Shown here piece after piece: positions 29,172 to 38,411 of a stretch of 64,000 nucleotides of DNA. The position numbers and the translations under genes were made by a program. The stretch covers positions 3,277,792 to 3,341,791 of the forward strand of contig NZ_CP132480.1 of the NCBI RefSeq assembly GCF_030770395.1, in the 5' to 3' direction. The DNA is from Telluria beijingensis (GTDB lineage Bacteria; Pseudomonadota; Gammaproteobacteria; Burkholderiales; Burkholderiaceae_D). A model generated the notes under the pieces. The model ran no database searches. It had not been told where the DNA came from and saw only the letters and a list, made by a program, of their open reading frames with translations. Each line of letters starts with the position of its first letter. Position 1 is the first letter of the stretch.

Positions 29172-29189
29172 CATGGAAACGTTTCCATG
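29172..29189. promoter_or_regulatory. Perfect LacI-type operator of the TonB receptor
   Basis: CATGGAAAC/GTTTCCATG is an 18-base perfect palindrome. It lies 11 bases downstream of the -10 box of the minus-strand promoter. It is the best copy of the four related sites in the window. Confidence 0.85.
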
Positions 29190-29200
29190 TATTGGTCTGA

Positions 29201-29229
29201 ATATTAGGGTTAGGAAAAAAAATTGTCAA
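29201..29229 (-). promoter_or_regulatory. Sigma70 promoter of the TonB receptor operon
   Basis: On the minus strand, TTGACA (29229-29224) and TAATAT (29206-29201) are 17 bases apart. The transcript would carry a leader of about 315 bases. Confidence 0.85.
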
Positions 29230-29341
29230 CGGAATATTCCATAACGTCATGGGGGTATGTGACGTAGTTTTGCAACACTTTGGTGCGGCGCCAAGGTGAG
29301 TTATGGTGATCGACACCCGCCTCCCTCTGTCGTTTCCCTCG

Positions 29342-29371
29342 TTGACACCGGTTTTTGGGGGGTGCTATAGT
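29342..29371 (+). promoter_or_regulatory. Sigma70 promoter of the deacetylase/GH16 operon
   Basis: TTGACA (29342-29347) and TATAGT (29366-29371) are 18 bases apart, with an extended -10 TG. The core GGTGCTATAGTCGG is identical to that of the ABC operon promoter. Confidence 0.8.
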
Positions 29372-29384
29372 CGGCTTGCCGTTA

Positions 29385-29398
29385 TGGTAACGTTTCCA
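29385..29398. promoter_or_regulatory. LacI-type operator of the deacetylase/GH16 operon
   Basis: TGGTAAC/GTTTCCA is identical to the site at 12344-12357 and is placed 14 bases past the -10. Eighteen bases around it (ATGGTAACGTTTCCAAAC) match the ABC operon copy exactly. Confidence 0.75.
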
Positions 29399-29411
29399 AA
29401 CTGGAGCACGG

Positions 29412-30260
29412 ATGCACCATTTTCTTGCCCGCCTCGCGGGCCGCGCCATCGCCCGGACCGGCCTGGTGGCGTTCGGCGTCACCTTCGTCATGACGGCTGC
29501 CGCGCAGGCGGCAGATGCGGCTTTCGCCTGGCCCGGCGGCGCCCGCGCGGCGGTCAGCCTGGCCTATGACGACGCCCTCGATTCCCAGCTCGACCACGCG
29601 ATCCCCGCCCTCGACCGCCATGGCCTCAAGGGCACCTTCTACCTCAAGCTGTCCAGCCCCGTGGTGGACGCGCGCATGGCCGACTGGCGCGCCGCCGCCC
29701 GCCACGGCCATGAGCTGGGCAACCACAGCCTGTTCCACCAGTGTTCCGGCGCGGGTCCTGACCGTGCCTGGGTCGCGCCGCACCAGGACCTCGACACCAC
29801 CAGCCGCGAACAGATGCGCGACCAGGTCCTGCTGGCCAATACGATGCTGATGGCGATCGACGGCCAGCGCGAGCGCACCTATACCGCGCCCTGCTTCGAC
29901 GTGAAGGCGCTCGGCGGCGACTACCTGCCGCCGCTGCATGCGAGCTTCGTGGCGATCAAGGCCGGCCCCGGGCCGGGTGTGCCGCTCTCGATGAAGACGC
30001 TCGACCCCTACCGGGTGCCGGCGGTGGCGCCGGTCGGCAGCAGCGGCGCGGAGCTGATCGCGCTGGTCAAGCAGGCGGCCGAACGCGGCACCATGATCGC
30101 CTTCACCTTCCACGGCATCGGCGGCGACCACCTGAGCGTGTCGACGCAGGCGCACGAGGAGCTGGTCCGCTACCTCGCCGCGCATCGTAACGAGGTCTGG
30201 ACCGACACCTTCCTCAACATCATGAAGCACGTCAGGCGCGAGCAGGCGCGCGCGCAATGA
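29412..30260 (+). CDS. Polysaccharide deacetylase-like (NodB/CE4) exported protein
   Basis: 282 residues with an N-terminal signal peptide (to about residue 34, near AQA-AD). The NodB fold is shown by SLAYDDALDSQ (the Asp pair of motif 1) and GHELGNHSLFH (His-x3-His metal motif). Motif 3 is changed to APCFD, so deacetylase activity is likely but not certain. It is cotranscribed with the GH16 gene. It may trim acetylated or decorated glucans, or act on the organism's own polysaccharide. Confidence 0.8.
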   Translation: MHHFLARLAGRAIARTGLVAFGVTFVMTAAAQAADAAFAWPGGARAAVSLAYDDALDSQLDHAIPALDRHGLKGTFYLKLSSPVVDARMADWRAAARHGHELGNHSLFHQCSGAGPDRAWVAPHQDLDTTSREQMRDQVLLANTMLMAIDGQRERTYTAPCFDVKALGGDYLPPLHASFVAIKAGPGPGVPLSMKTLDPYRVPAVAPVGSSGAELIALVKQAAERGTMIAFTFHGIGGDHLSVSTQAHEELVRYLAAHRNEVWTDTFLNIMKHVRREQARAQ

Positions 30261-30279
30261 CGGCTCACCAAGGAGACGC

Positions 30280-31086
30280 ATGAAGACCCTGAGCACCCTG
30301 GCCGCGCTGCTCGCGCTGGCCGCCAGCGCCGGTTGCGCGACGCAACCTGTCACCGCCCCCGTTCCACCTGGCTGGACCCTCGCGTGGAGCGACGAATTCA
30401 ACGGCACGGCGCTCGACCGCACGACCTGGGTGACCGAGACCGGCGGCCATGGCTGGGGCAATAACGAAATGCAGTTCTATACCGGGCGGCCGGAAAACGT
30501 GCGCGTCGAAGGCGGCCACCTGGTGATCGAGGCGCGCAAGGAAAGCCACGAAGGCAAGGACTACACGTCGGCGCGGCTCAAGACGGCCGGCCTCAAGGAA
30601 ACGCAATATGGCCGTTACGAAGCGCGCATCAAGGTGCCGAAGGGCCAGGGCATCTGGCCCGCGTTCTGGATGCTGGGCGCGAACATCGGCCAGGTCGGCT
30701 GGCCGAAGAGCGGCGAGATCGACATCATGGAGATCATCGGCAAGGAGCCCGCCAACTCCTACGGCACGCTGCACGGGCCCGGTTATTCGGGCGAGCACGC
30801 GTTCAGCAAGGCGATCGCACTGGAAGGCGCGGAATACGGCGATGACTTCCACGTGTTCGCCGTCGAATGGGAACCGAAGCAGATCCGCTGGTACCGCGAC
30901 GGCATCCACTTCCATACCGCGACGCCCGACACCGTGAAGGGCGAGTGGGTATTCGAGCAGCCATTCTTCGTGCTGCTCAACCTGGCCGTGGGCGGCTACT
31001 GGCCGGGCTATCCGGATGCGACCACCCCGTTCCCGCGCCAGATGCTGGTCGACTACGTGCGGGTGTACCGCAAGACGGCGCCCTGA
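30280..31086 (+). CDS. GH16 beta-glucanase lipoprotein
   Basis: 268 residues. A lipobox (ASAGC, Cys near residue 19) predicts a lipid-anchored outer-membrane enzyme. The catalytic motif is GEIDIMEIIG with E146 nucleophile, D148 and E151 acid/base. WSDEFNGTALDRTTWVTETGGHGWGNNE and WKNR-like binding strands fit endo-beta-1,3(4)-glucanases (laminarinase/lichenase). It should cut laminarin-type glucans at the cell surface. Its 3' end overlaps the convergent TPR gene by 34 bases. Confidence 0.93.
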   Translation: MKTLSTLAALLALAASAGCATQPVTAPVPPGWTLAWSDEFNGTALDRTTWVTETGGHGWGNNEMQFYTGRPENVRVEGGHLVIEARKESHEGKDYTSARLKTAGLKETQYGRYEARIKVPKGQGIWPAFWMLGANIGQVGWPKSGEIDIMEIIGKEPANSYGTLHGPGYSGEHAFSKAIALEGAEYGDDFHVFAVEWEPKQIRWYRDGIHFHTATPDTVKGEWVFEQPFFVLLNLAVGGYWPGYPDATTPFPRQMLVDYVRVYRKTAP

Positions 31087-32087
31087 CTTCCGCCTTGACC
31101 GGCCAGGTCGCGGCCCAGCACCAGCCGCAGGTCGGCCGGCGCGCAGGCGTCCACTTCCCTGAGTTCGGCGTTGCCGAAGCGCTGGGCCAGCCGGCGCGCG
31201 GCGTCGGCATGGGCCGCCTCGTACTCGATGCGGGTGTGGCGCACCGCGAATCCCGGCGCGTTCGACAGCCGCGTCACCCGCATCCCCGGCTCGTCGATCC
31301 GGCGCGACAGCGCCCGCGCCATGCCGGTCACGCCATTGCCGTTGCGGATTTCCAGGCGCGCCACTTCTTCATCGACCGGTAGCGCCACGGGCGACACGGA
31401 CGGTGTGCGCCGCAATTCCAGCAGACCGTCCTGGCCGGCCACGATCCAGGCCTGGGCCCAGTCGGGCTGCGGCGGCAGTTGCAGCTGCGGCTTCGACAAG
31501 GCCTGGTCGAGCGTGGCGACGTCGGTCCTGCCGCCCGTCACCGCCGCGAAATCGGCGCGCAGGTCGTGGCCGCGCAGGGTCGCCGCCTGGCGCTGCATCT
31601 GGCGCGCACGGTCTTCCTGTCCCAGTGCAGCCAGGGCGTCGCCCAGCAACTGCCATGCACGCGGATTGAGCGGGTCGAGCAGGCAGGCCCCTTCGAGCAC
31701 GGCCCGCGCCTCGTCGGCCTGGCCGTCGAGCAGCAGGGCCTGGCCCAGGTTGGCCAGCAGGTAGGCCTTGCCCGGCCCCGCATCCAGGCCGATGGTGGAC
31801 GCCAGGTCGCGCCAGATGGCGATCGCGGGCGCCAGCGCCCCGTCCTCGGCATGCAGCGTCGCCAACCCGTTGCGCGCGCCGGCATGGTCGGGCGCGAGCA
31901 TGAGCGCAGCATTGTAGGCGAGACGCGCGGCATCCGGCTGCGCCGCCAGGTGGTGGGCACGGCCTTCGAGATAGGCTTCCTCGGCCCGGGCGCCGCTGTC
32001 GTGGGCTGCGCGCCAGCCGAACGGCGAGCAGGCCATCAGGCCGGCGCACAGCAGCGCCAGCCGGGTCAGTTTGACGGTACGGTTCAT
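31053..32087 (-). CDS. Tad-locus TPR lipoprotein with LytR_C-like domain
   Basis: 344 residues from the ATG at 32087 (AGGAG eight bases upstream; a GTG three codons earlier overlaps the ribosome site). The lipobox GLMAC places lipidated Cys at residue 20. TPR units span about residues 38-175, and a C-terminal LytR_C-like segment reads LEIRNGNGVTGMARAL. TPR lipoproteins of the TadD type help assemble the secretin in Tad systems, so this is a likely TadD-like protein. It is last in the tad gene order. Confidence 0.8.
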   Translation of the reverse strand: MNRTVKLTRLALLCAGLMACSPFGWRAAHDSGARAEEAYLEGRAHHLAAQPDAARLAYNAALMLAPDHAGARNGLATLHAEDGALAPAIAIWRDLASTIGLDAGPGKAYLLANLGQALLLDGQADEARAVLEGACLLDPLNPRAWQLLGDALAALGQEDRARQMQRQAATLRGHDLRADFAAVTGGRTDVATLDQALSKPQLQLPPQPDWAQAWIVAGQDGLLELRRTPSVSPVALPVDEEVARLEIRNGNGVTGMARALSRRIDEPGMRVTRLSNAPGFAVRHTRIEYEAAHADAARRLAQRFGNAELREVDACAPADLRLVLGRDLAGQGGSQGAVLRYTRT

Positions 32088-32106
32088 GCAAGGCACTCCT
32101 TCGGGT

Positions 32107-33042
32107 TCAGCGGGCGAAGGGCAAGGCGCCCAGGGTGCGCGAGATCTGGATCGCCGCCGGCCCGAGCAACACCATCAGCAGGGTCGGGAAGATGCAGAAG
32201 ATCAGCGGGAACAGCAGCTTGAGGCCGATCCTGGCGGCGGTTTCCTCGGCCATCACGCGCCGCTTGTGGCGCAGGTTGTCTGCATGCACGCGCAGCGAGT
32301 CGCCGACGCTGGTGCCGAAGCGCTCGGACTGGATCAGCATCGCCACCAGCGTGTCGACGTCGTCCACGCCCGAGCGCAGCGCGAAGTTACGTAGCGCCTT
32401 CTCCTTGCTGAAGCCCGCGCGCATCTCCATCAGCACCAGTTGCAGTTCTTGCGACAGCACCGCGCTCTTGATGTGGATTTCGGCGGCCACTTTCACCAGT
32501 GCCCGCTCCAGGCTCAGGCCGGCCTCGACGCACACGGTCAGCAGGTCGAGCGCGTCGGGGACGGTCTCGAAGATCTCACGCCGGCGCCGCTTGACCACGC
32601 GCTCGAGCACCGCGTTCGGCGCGTAGTAGCCGAAGGCGGCGCCGAGCAGCAGGATGCCCAGCACCTTGCCGCCATCCAGGCCGCGGCCATACAGCACCAG
32701 GAAGGGCGCACACAGGGCCGGTACCAGCAGCGCCAGCGCGGTCTTGGAGGCGAAATACAGGGTCGGCGCCGACGGATGGCGCCAGCCGGCATTCATGAAG
32801 CGGGTGCGCAGCGTGGACTTTTCCCAGCCTTCCTCGGGAATCGACAGCCTGGTGAGCGGACGGGCGACGCTGGCGACGCGCTCGATCCAGCGCACCCCAG
32901 GCTCGCGGCCGTCGCCCTGGCCCAGGAAGCGGCGCAGCCGTTCGCGCAGGGCCAGCGGCGCGAACAGGACCAGCGCGACCCAGGCCAGCAGGCAGACGAC
33001 GACGAAGACGATCAACAGGAAAGCCAGTTGGGAAAAGGTCAT
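32107..33042 (-). CDS. tadC: Tad inner-membrane platform protein TadC
   Basis: 311 residues, type II secretion F-like. It has an N-terminal membrane helix, two central helices (about 95-140), the cytoplasmic F-domain (PDALDLLTVCVEAGLSLERAL) and a C-terminal helix. It forms the platform with TadB that couples the TadA ATPase to pilin extrusion. It starts 8 bases after tadB. Confidence 0.92.
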   Translation of the reverse strand: MTFSQLAFLLIVFVVVCLLAWVALVLFAPLALRERLRRFLGQGDGREPGVRWIERVASVARPLTRLSIPEEGWEKSTLRTRFMNAGWRHPSAPTLYFASKTALALLVPALCAPFLVLYGRGLDGGKVLGILLLGAAFGYYAPNAVLERVVKRRRREIFETVPDALDLLTVCVEAGLSLERALVKVAAEIHIKSAVLSQELQLVLMEMRAGFSKEKALRNFALRSGVDDVDTLVAMLIQSERFGTSVGDSLRVHADNLRHKRRVMAEETAARIGLKLLFPLIFCIFPTLLMVLLGPAAIQISRTLGALPFAR

Positions 33043-33049
33043 GGCGGTC

Positions 33050-34042
33050 TCACACGCGGATACGGATGGTCTTGCGCAGCCACAGCACGCCGAACACGAT
33101 CATGCCCAGGCCATACCACAGCAGGCGCACGCCGGACGGGTCCTTCCACAGCATGCTCACGTAAGCCGGGCTGCTGGCCAGCATCACGCCCATCACGCCG
33201 AACGGCAGCGCGCCCAGGATCCAGGCCGACATGCGGCCCTCGGCCGACAGCACGCGCACGTGCGCCACCAGCTTCAGGCGGGCGCGGATGATCTGGCTGA
33301 TATTGCCCAGGATTTCGGCCAGGTTGCCGCCCGATTCGCGCTGGATCAGCACCGCGATGATCAGGTAGCGCAGGTCGGTCAGCGGGATGCGTTCGGCCAG
33401 GCCGTGCAGCGCTTCGTTCATCGGCACGCCGTAGTTGATTTCCTCGCGCGTGATGCGGAACTCGCCGGCCAGCGGCTCGGGCAGTTCGTTGCCGACGATT
33501 TGCAGCACATTGGTGAACGAGTGGCCGGCGCGCAGCGCGCGCGCGATGAAGTCGGCCGCCTCGGGCAACTGGTGCTCGATGCGCACCAGGCGCCGCATGC
33601 GCATGCGGTGCACCAGCCACCAGGGCAGCCCCAGGCCGCCGACGCAGGCCAGCAGGCGCGCCGGCAGCGGCACCTCGACCGCCTTGACGACGCCGGAAGT
33701 AAGCACCAGCGCCGCCACCAGGCAGGCCAGCGAACCGGCCAGGAACTGGCCGACCGACCAGTTGGCGCCGGCCTGCACCAGCAGCGCATCGATGCGCTGC
33801 GCCAGCTTGACGCCGTGCAGCACGCGGTCCAGCGCCGGGAAACGGCTGTAGCGGCGCTGCTTGAGGATCGAGATCCGTTCGCCGCTGCGGCCTTGCAGCC
33901 CGCCGGACATGATCTGCAGGCGGCGCGCGATGCGGCGCGCGGCCGCGCCGTGGGTGCTCATCCACCACAGGTAGAAGCCCTCGACCGCCAGGATCACGGC
34001 CGCGAACACCAGCACCACGAAGCCATAGAACAAGCCGTCCAT
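33050..34042 (-). CDS. tadB: Tad inner-membrane platform protein TadB
   Basis: 330 residues with an N-terminal membrane helix, a basic region, and the T2SS-F domain (PEAADFIARALRAGHSFTNVLQIV), followed by two C-terminal helices. QRESGGNLAEILGNISQIIR is typical of TadB. It pairs with TadC. It lies 12 bases downstream of tadA. Confidence 0.93.
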   Translation of the reverse strand: MDGLFYGFVVLVFAAVILAVEGFYLWWMSTHGAAARRIARRLQIMSGGLQGRSGERISILKQRRYSRFPALDRVLHGVKLAQRIDALLVQAGANWSVGQFLAGSLACLVAALVLTSGVVKAVEVPLPARLLACVGGLGLPWWLVHRMRMRRLVRIEHQLPEAADFIARALRAGHSFTNVLQIVGNELPEPLAGEFRITREEINYGVPMNEALHGLAERIPLTDLRYLIIAVLIQRESGGNLAEILGNISQIIRARLKLVAHVRVLSAEGRMSAWILGALPFGVMGVMLASSPAYVSMLWKDPSGVRLLWYGLGMIVFGVLWLRKTIRIRV

Positions 34043-34053
34043 GGGCGCCCCTT

Positions 34054-35400
34054 TTAATCAAACAGCCGGTCGGGATCGAAGGAATCGTCGGGGACCGGCA
34101 CCCCGAACAGCTTGAGGCGGTCGGCGAAGCGCGGCCGCACGCCGGTGGCGCTGAAGTGGCCCAGCACCTTGCCGTCGACGTCGACCCCGCGCTGCTCGAA
34201 GCGGAAGATCTCCTGCATCGAGATGATCTCGCCTTCCATGCCGGTGATTTCCTGCAGGCTGACCAGCTTGCGGGTGCCGTCGGTCAGGCGCGAGACCTGC
34301 ACCACCACCGTCACCGCAGATACGATCTGCTGGCGGATCGCGCGCGGCGTCAGGTTGACGGCCGCCATGCTGACCATGTTCTCGAGCCGCGACAGCGCGT
34401 CGCGCGGGGTGTTCGAGTGGATCGTCGCCAGCGAGCCTTCGTGGCCGGTATTCATCGCCTGCAGCATGTCGAGCGCTTCCGGGCCGCGCACCTCGCCCAG
34501 GATGATGCGGTCGGGCCGCATGCGCAGCGCGTTGCGCACCAGCGCGCGCTGCGGCACCTCGCCCTTGCCCTCGATATTGGCGGGGCGCGTCTCCAGGCGC
34601 ACCACGTGCGGCTGGCGCAGCTGCAGCTCGGCCGCGTCCTCGATCGTCACCACCCGCTCGCTGGCCGGGATGAAACCCGAGATCAGGTTGAGCAGGGTAG
34701 TCTTGCCGCTGCCGGTGCCGCCCGAGATCAGGATGTTCACCTTGGCCGTGCCCAGGCTTTCCAGCACCCGGATCATGGGCGTGGTCATGCTTTTATAGTC
34801 GAGCAGGTTCTGCACCGTCAGCGGGCTGCCGCCGAAGCGGCGGATCGACAGGATCGGGCCGTCGACCGCCAGCGGCGGGATGATCGCGTTCACGCGCGAG
34901 CCGTCCGGCAGGCGGGCGTCGACCATCGGGCTCGATTCGTCGACCCGGCGGCCCACGCGCGAGACGATCTTCTCGATGATCTTCATCAGGTGGGCGTTGT
35001 CGTGGAAGGTGATCTCGGTCAGCTCCAGCCGGCCGCGGCGCTCGACGTAGACCTTGCTGGCGGTGTTCACCAGGATGTCCGAGATCGAGGGGTCGGCCAG
35101 CAGCGGCTCGAGCGGGCCGAAGCCCAGCATCTCGTGCTGGATGTCGAGCACCAGGTGGTGCCGCTCGTGCTGGTTCAGCACGATGCGCTCGTCCTCGATG
35201 ATGCGCTGGACCAGCAGCGCCAGCTCGTGCTTGAACTGTTCGGCGGTCAGGCGCTTGAGGCGCTCCAGGTCGATCCGGTCGAGGATCATCTGGTGCATCA
35301 GCTTCTTGAGCTCCTGGTAGGCCTGGTTCGGCGCATCCTGCAGCTTGGCGCCAGTGCTGCGCTCCTGGCCGCCGAGGGCAAGTCGTTCGCGAAGTGACAT
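34054..35400 (-). CDS. tadA: Tad secretion ATPase TadA/CpaF
   Basis: 448 residues, T2SS-E family. Walker [10 protein letters not shown] is at 227-235, with an Asp box IEDAAELQ and a Walker B-like region near [20 protein letters not shown]; the His box is [13 protein letters not shown]. It powers Flp pilus assembly. It is the most conserved gene of the locus. Confidence 0.96.
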   Translation of the reverse strand: MSLRERLALGGQERSTGAKLQDAPNQAYQELKKLMHQMILDRIDLERLKRLTAEQFKHELALLVQRIIEDERIVLNQHERHHLVLDIQHEMLGFGPLEPLLADPSISDILVNTASKVYVERRGRLELTEITFHDNAHLMKIIEKIVSRVGRRVDESSPMVDARLPDGSRVNAIIPPLAVDGPILSIRRFGGSPLTVQNLLDYKSMTTPMIRVLESLGTAKVNILISGGTGSGKTTLLNLISGFIPASERVVTIEDAAELQLRQPHVVRLETRPANIEGKGEVPQRALVRNALRMRPDRIILGEVRGPEALDMLQAMNTGHEGSLATIHSNTPRDALSRLENMVSMAAVNLTPRAIRQQIVSAVTVVVQVSRLTDGTRKLVSLQEITGMEGEIISMQEIFRFEQRGVDVDGKVLGHFSATGVRPRFADRLKLFGVPVPDDSFDPDRLFD

Positions 35401-35422
35401 GGGCGTCTCCGGCGTGGTTGGC

Positions 35423-36598
35423 TTAGTAATCCGCGTCCTGGCGCCCGAACAGGCGGTCCAGCAGGCCGCGGCTTTCCTGGACCCGGTGCGCGGTCACCAG
35501 CTCGACCATCTCGGACAGGCTGCGCGCGGCGAAGCTCGAGCGCGACAGCTGCAGCACCGGCACGCCCTGGTTCACCGAATCGGTCACCGCGACGTAGTCG
35601 TTGGGGAAGGTATGCACCACCTCGCAACCGAGCGCCGCGTGCAGGTCTTGCAGGCGCAGCTTACCGCCCTTCTCGTAGCGGTTGACGATCAGGCGGATAT
35701 TGTCCAGCGCGTAGCCCAGCGAGCGGAAGATGTCGAGCAGGCGCCGCGCGTCGCGGATGTCGGGCAGCGCCAGCTGCAGCACTGGATAGATGGTGTCGGT
35801 CACGTCCAGCGCGCGCAGCGACACCGCGTCGATCTGGCGCCCGACGTCGAGCAGCACGTAGTCGTAGTTCTGGCGCGCCACGCGCAGGATGGTGTCGATG
35901 TGCTCCGGCTTGGCCTCCCTGGCGTGGCCCGGGTCGTCGGCCGCGGCCAGCACGCCGAAGCCTGGCGTGACGTGCACCAGGCACGATTCGAGGAAGGGCC
36001 CGTCCACGCGCGCGATCTGGGAGCACACGTCGGACATCGTCATGGTCGGCTTCTGGTCCGACACATACAGGGCGGCGTCGCCGAACTGGCCGTGCAGGTC
36101 GATCAACAGCACCTTCTTGCCCGCCAGCGTGGCCAGCGCATAGCCGAAATTGGCCGAGATGAAAGTGGCGCCGCTGCCGCCCTTGCAGGCGATGAAGGCC
36201 AGTACCTTGCCTTCGCGCAGGCTGGACACACCGGCGGCGGCGGCGATCCGGTCCATCGCCTCGTGGAAGGCGCGGTGCACCAGCGGCAGTTGCAGCAGCT
36301 CGCGCACGCCGGCGCGCATCGCGGCAATCAGGAGCTCGGGCTGGTGCTGGTTGGTCAAGAGCATCAGCTGCGAGCCAGGATACTGGCGGCCCAGGCGTTC
36401 GAGAAGATTCGCCTCTAGCGGTTCCAGGCCGCTGGCGTCGACGATCACCAGCTGCGGCGGGTCGGGCTCGGGGCGGTCGAGCGCCTCGCGCAGGCTGGCG
36501 CGGGTCGCGGCCAGGTGCAGGGGCGGCACCCGCGCCGCGCCCTGCGAGGCCAGTTCCGCGTACAGGTGGCTGTCGCGGCTGATCAGGAGCGCGCGCAT
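35423..36598 (-). CDS. tadZ: Tad polar-localisation ATPase TadZ/CpaE
   Basis: 391 residues. An N-terminal receiver-like domain (about 1-120) has no clear phospho-acceptor pattern. The ParA/MinD-like domain has an atypical Walker A, KGGSGATF (about 139-146), where the usual GK(T/S) lysine is replaced by Ala; such departures are known in TadZ proteins. It probably positions the Tad machine at a cell pole. Confidence 0.9.
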   Translation of the reverse strand: MRALLISRDSHLYAELASQGAARVPPLHLAATRASLREALDRPEPDPPQLVIVDASGLEPLEANLLERLGRQYPGSQLMLLTNQHQPELLIAAMRAGVRELLQLPLVHRAFHEAMDRIAAAAGVSSLREGKVLAFIACKGGSGATFISANFGYALATLAGKKVLLIDLHGQFGDAALYVSDQKPTMTMSDVCSQIARVDGPFLESCLVHVTPGFGVLAAADDPGHAREAKPEHIDTILRVARQNYDYVLLDVGRQIDAVSLRALDVTDTIYPVLQLALPDIRDARRLLDIFRSLGYALDNIRLIVNRYEKGGKLRLQDLHAALGCEVVHTFPNDYVAVTDSVNQGVPVLQLSRSSFAARSLSEMVELVTAHRVQESRGLLDRLFGRQDADY

Positions 36599-36644
36599 GG
36601 CAGCCCCCGGCAGTAAGGTTGCGTGCTGGCTGGGCGCGCGTCCA

Positions 36645-36914
36645 TCACTGGTCCACCATCGCCGCCGGCTGGCCCTCGGGCCGGGCGAACGAGCGCTGGT
36701 AGTTGTCGATGGCGGAGCGCGCGGCGCGGCCGTCGAGGCCCAGGGCCGGATTGCGGCTGGCGCCGGCGGCCGGGTCGAGCACCTGGGCCGCCAGGTTGCT
36801 GCGGGTGGCGTCGCCGAAGCGGCTGTCCCAGTCCGGCGTGGTCGAGACGCAGCCCGGCGCCGTGCAGGCGAGCAGCGCCAGCGCCGCCCATCGTGTATAT
36901 GTGGTTCGCATCAT
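36645..36914 (-). CDS. Small Tad-locus lipoprotein
   Basis: 89 residues from the first of two adjacent ATGs at 36914, with AGGGGA upstream. A lipoprotein signal (ALLACTAPGC) is followed by a short hydrophilic mature part ending PAAMVDQ. It lies between the secretin and tadZ, where other tad loci encode a CpaD/RcpB-like outer-membrane accessory. It is too short to assign to CpaD by sequence. Confidence 0.7.
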   Translation of the reverse strand: MMRTTYTRWAALALLACTAPGCVSTTPDWDSRFGDATRSNLAAQVLDPAAGASRNPALGLDGRAARSAIDNYQRSFARPEGQPAAMVDQ

Positions 36915-36921
36915 GGTTCCC

Positions 36922-38394
36922 CTATTGCAGTTCGAAGCCTGCGGCGGTCGGCTTCGGCGCCGGCGCGGATGGCGCAACCGGCGGCGTGGCGGCGCGCTCG
37001 CCTTCCAGCCGCCCGCCCAGCATCAGGCCGGCGCGCGACGGCACGGCATGGCCGTCGGTGGGCAGCACGTGGCTGCCGCCCGGCAGCGGCTTGACCAGGC
37101 GCGCCGTGATCACGAACACCAGCTCGGTGCGGTCCTGCTGGTAGTCGGTGCTGCGAAACAGCGCGCCCAGCACCGGCACTTCGCCCAGCCCAGGCAAGCC
37201 CTTCATGTTGGCGATCAGGTTGTTGCGCACCAGGCCGCCGATCGCGAAGCTCTGGCCGTCGTACAGCTGCACCGTGGTGCTGGCGCGGCGCGTGGTCACC
37301 AGCGGCATGATGGCGGTGCCGTTGATGCCGGCGGCGGTGATGCCGATCCCCTCGCGCGACAGCTCCGACACTTCGGGCGACACCTTCAGGTTGATGCGCC
37401 CGCCCGCCAGCACGGTCGGGGTAAAGCGCACGCCGACCCCGAATTCCTTTTCTTCCAGGGTCACGCGGTCGTCGTCCTGCGACACCGGGATATAGAATTT
37501 GCCGCCGGCCAGGAATGAGCCTTCCTGGCCGCTGATGGCCAGCACGTTCGGTTCGGCCAGGATGCGCACCAGGCCATCGAGCTTGTCGGCCTCGATGCCG
37601 AAGCGGTTGCCGTTGGTCTTGATGCCGGACAGGCCGCCGCGCGCCAGGCCGCTCAGGAAGTCGGTGGCCAGCGTGGTAGTCCAGCTGCCGGAGCCGAAAC
37701 TGAAGCGGGCGCCGGTCTCGAGCCGCTCGAGCAGGGTGCGCGAGACTTCGGCCACCTTGACCTCGAGCTGCACCTGCTGCGGCGCGCTGACCGCCAGCAG
37801 GTTGACCACCCGGGTGCCGGCGCTGCCGGCGCCGCTGGCGCCGGCGCGGCCGACCACGATCACGCCGTCGGTCTCGTTTTCCTTGTCGGCCGCCGGCAGC
37901 TGGCGCAGCGGCCGGCGCACGTAGGCGCCGGCCAGTTCCACCGCGCGCTGCACGGCGGCGGCGTCGCTGACGGTGCCGGTCAGGACCAGGCTGTCGTTGG
38001 CGGCCATCACCTTGATGTCGTTCTCCTCCGGCAGCGCGGCCTTGAGCGTGGCTTCCAGTCCGCTCGGGTCCATCGCGATCGTGATGTCGATCACGCTGCA
38101 CAAGCCGCTGCGGCCCTGCACGATCATATTGGTGCTGCCGACGTCGACGCCGGCGATGTACAGGGTGTCGGGCGCGACCAGCATGGCCTGCACCACGGCC
38201 GGGTTGCCGACGCTGCGCCGGGCGACCTTTTCGGGCAGGCGCAGCATGGTCGACTTGCCCATCTGGAGCGCCATCGTGGCCGGGCGCGCGGCCTCTCCGC
38301 GGCAGCCCTGCTCGACGATGGACGCGGCACTGGCGCTGCCCAGGAAGGCGCCAGCAACGGCAACGGTGCGCACTATGATCTTGAGGTGATTCAT
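36922..38394 (-). CDS. cpaC: Tad secretin RcpA/CpaC
   Basis: 490 residues from the ATG at 38394. A signal peptide (to about SASA-A) leads to a BON-like/N0 region (GLEATLKAALPEENDIKVMAANDSLVLTGTV) and a C-terminal secretin domain (about 235-440) with the VPVLGALFRS gate motif typical of secretins. It forms the outer-membrane channel for the Flp pilus. A Pro/Ala-rich tail ends the protein. It lies 18 bases after cpaB. Confidence 0.93.
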   Translation of the reverse strand: MNHLKIIVRTVAVAGAFLGSASAASIVEQGCRGEAARPATMALQMGKSTMLRLPEKVARRSVGNPAVVQAMLVAPDTLYIAGVDVGSTNMIVQGRSGLCSVIDITIAMDPSGLEATLKAALPEENDIKVMAANDSLVLTGTVSDAAAVQRAVELAGAYVRRPLRQLPAADKENETDGVIVVGRAGASGAGSAGTRVVNLLAVSAPQQVQLEVKVAEVSRTLLERLETGARFSFGSGSWTTTLATDFLSGLARGGLSGIKTNGNRFGIEADKLDGLVRILAEPNVLAISGQEGSFLAGGKFYIPVSQDDDRVTLEEKEFGVGVRFTPTVLAGGRINLKVSPEVSELSREGIGITAAGINGTAIMPLVTTRRASTTVQLYDGQSFAIGGLVRNNLIANMKGLPGLGEVPVLGALFRSTDYQQDRTELVFVITARLVKPLPGGSHVLPTDGHAVPSRAGLMLGGRLEGERAATPPVAPSAPAPKPTAAGFELQ

Positions 38395-38411
38395 GATCGG
38401 TCCAGTCGTGG

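Larger units (their letters stand above)
28881..29411. other. Divergent regulatory region between TonB receptor and deacetylase
   Basis: 531 bases without a convincing gene. It contains a minus-strand promoter with a perfect operator, a plus-strand promoter with a near-perfect operator, and a leader of about 310 bases ahead of the TonB receptor. No riboswitch was recognised in that leader. Confidence 0.7.

Noticed and set aside
25824..29207. Long plus-strand open frame opposite the TonB receptor
   Set aside because: The minus strand encodes a clear TonB plug and barrel. The plus frame also runs through both operator and promoter elements.
29412..30260. Peptidoglycan or chitin deacetylase call
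   Set aside because: The family motifs support only a NodB-like fold; motif 3 is altered and context points to beta-glucan, so a specific substrate is not justified.
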